Shown one piece after another: positions 14,191 through 15,075 of a stretch of DNA of 15,075 nucleotides; within the stretch, counting starts at the first letter, position 1, and every line of letters begins with the position of its first letter. The DNA is from an uncultured Bacteroidia bacterium (lineage in GTDB: Bacteria > Bacteroidota > Bacteroidia > Bacteroidales > CAJPTX01). The notes under the pieces are model-generated. The model was given only the letters and a program-made list of their open reading frames with translations, searched no databases and had not been told where the DNA came from. A program made the translations under genes and the position numbers. The stretch is taken from positions 1 to 15,075 of the forward strand of contig CAMXWF010000024.1 in NCBI GenBank assembly GCA_947252645.1, given 5' to 3'.

Positions 14191-15075
14191 CTACCGCTTA
14201 ACCGCCTTTAGCACCTTGGTATGGCCCTCATGGTCGGTGAGAACGATGAGGTAGAAGCCGTCTGCCCAGCCCTGGCATTGGATCTGGTACTCTGGCATCC
14301 CATCGCCCTTAGCGCCATAGACCAACTGCCCTAGGGGCGAATAGATCTCATAGCGAGCCACTTGCGCTACGCCCTTGAGGTAAAGCACCGTAGAGAAGGG
14401 ATTTGGGTAGCAGGAGGCCTCAGCAAGTTGTGCGCTCTCCACCGGGGAAACGCGGTTGTAGCTCAAAACGTATACCGCGCACACAACCTGTCTCCCACCA
14501 TAAGACGCCGTCAAGGTAGTCGCACCAACCTTCAGGGCTGTAAGTACAGCCCTACCTTCGGCCGGTGGGTCAATCTTCGCTACTGACTCATCCTTTACGC
14601 TCCATTCCACGTCCTGTTTTAGCAACCTATCACCTTCGTAGGCCTTAAAGGTGTAGGTGTCCTTCTCAAAGATGTAGAGCGCATCCAGACCGATGTCTAG
14701 CACACTGGGCACAAGGGTTATGGTGATTTCGATAGATGCTCCTACGGCCTGCCCGTCCACGGTCAGACCAACGGGCGTACGCGCTTCCTCCTTGTAGCCG
14801 GCCTTCTGCACCGCCACCGGGTAGGCGCCGTTGGGCAGCTGGGCCGTCACCTGGCCGTCCGGGCCGGTGGTCGCGGGTGCCTGGGTGCCGATCCTCACCG
14901 TCGCGCCCGCAACGGGGGTGCCAGCAGCACCCGCAAGCTCCACCTTCACCGTCACCGTGTGCAGGGTGGGCGTGCTCGGCGTGGTCCCCGCGGGCACCTT
15001 CACCAGCTTCACGATCGCCGTGGTGGTCTTATTCTCCTCGATCGTCACGTCCACGCTCGCGGGATAGTAGTCCTT
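14191..15075 (-). CDS. T9SS-exported surface protein, C-terminal part (5' end outside window)
   Basis: The frame is open to the window edge, so only the last 294 residues are seen. Residues 1-28 look like the end of a carboxypeptidase-regulatory/PEGA-like repeat. A complete domain of that type follows (about 38-121, with PVAGATVRI, GQVTAQLPNGAYPV and AGYKE). Next is a BIG2-like bacterial Ig domain (about 124-205, WSVKDESVAKI and GATTLTASY). The last 80 or so residues are a type A T9SS sorting domain, with CYPNPF near the start, EIYSPLGQLVY in the middle and the end VLKAVKR. Such proteins cross the outer membrane through the type IX system, lose the sorting domain and are usually anchored to A-LPS. 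The function of the missing N-terminus (adhesin, protease or other) is unknown. The 5' third shown here is far more GC-rich than the rest. Confidence 0.9.
   Translation of the reverse strand, partial: KDYYPASVDVTIEENKTTTAIVKLVKVPAGTTPSTPTLHTVTVKVELAGAAGTPVAGATVRIGTQAPATTGPDGQVTAQLPNGAYPVAVQKAGYKEEARTPVGLTVDGQAVGASIEITITLVPSVLDIGLDALYIFEKDTYTFKAYEGDRLLKQDVEWSVKDESVAKIDPPAEGRAVLTALKVGATTLTASYGGRQVVCAVYVLSYNRVSPVESAQLAEASCYPNPFSTVLYLKGVAQVARYEIYSPLGQLVYGAKGDGMPEYQIQCQGWADGFYLIVLTDHEGHTKVLKAVKR

Noticed and set aside
1..15075. CRISPR array, insertion sequence or prophage
   Set aside because: I found no regularly spaced repeats, transposase, integrase or structural phage genes on either strand.

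Overview
The window looks like chromosomal DNA from a member of the Bacteroidota, most likely a Porphyromonas-type organism with a moderately high GC genome. Four things support this. Promoter-like TACCTTTG elements, the Bacteroidota -7 consensus TAnnTTTG, sit directly in front of several genes. Shine-Dalgarno sequences are mostly absent. A secreted protein carries a type IX secretion (T9SS) C-terminal sorting domain. Several families typical of the phylum are present: a GSCFA-domain protein, a LolC/E-like permease next to rbfA, and a Fur-purA pair. The genus is an inference.

Layout. 1-821: a tRNA-Ser(CGA) on the minus strand with its own promoter and a 3' hairpin, then about 700 bases with no recognisable gene. 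822-2969 (+): a cation diffusion facilitator (zinc-type exporter) and a GSCFA-domain protein. 2970-4366 (-): a glyoxalase II-like metallo-beta-lactamase-fold hydrolase and a Crp/Fnr-family regulator. 4556-7256 (+): peptidase E and an NhaC-family Na+/H+ antiporter with an unusual secreted-type N-terminus. 7257-7640: non-coding, with hairpins. 7641-10094 (-): a Fur-family regulator, adenylosuccinate synthetase (purA) and a small solitary HsdR-N-like nuclease-fold protein. 10301-11101 (+): a conserved-looking protein of unknown function. 11098-14058 (-): a tight operon of nitroreductase, rbfA, methyltransferase and LolC/E-like permease. 14115-14161: a very strong terminator. 14191-15075 (-): the 3' part of a T9SS-exported surface protein whose N-terminus lies outside the window.

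Most of the window is housekeeping or stress physiology: metal efflux, thiol-ester or aldehyde detoxification, sodium/proton exchange, purine synthesis, ribosome maturation and lipoprotein release. I see no phage, insertion sequence, CRISPR array or complete defence system. The points most worth a second look are: 11 of 15 genes end in TAG; both convergent gene pairs have touching or overlapping stop codons; promoter positions move several starts away from the longest reading frame; purA and the solitary nuclease-like gene are separated only by an in-frame TAA; and the T9SS protein has a sharp composition break and a probable repeat array running off the window edge.
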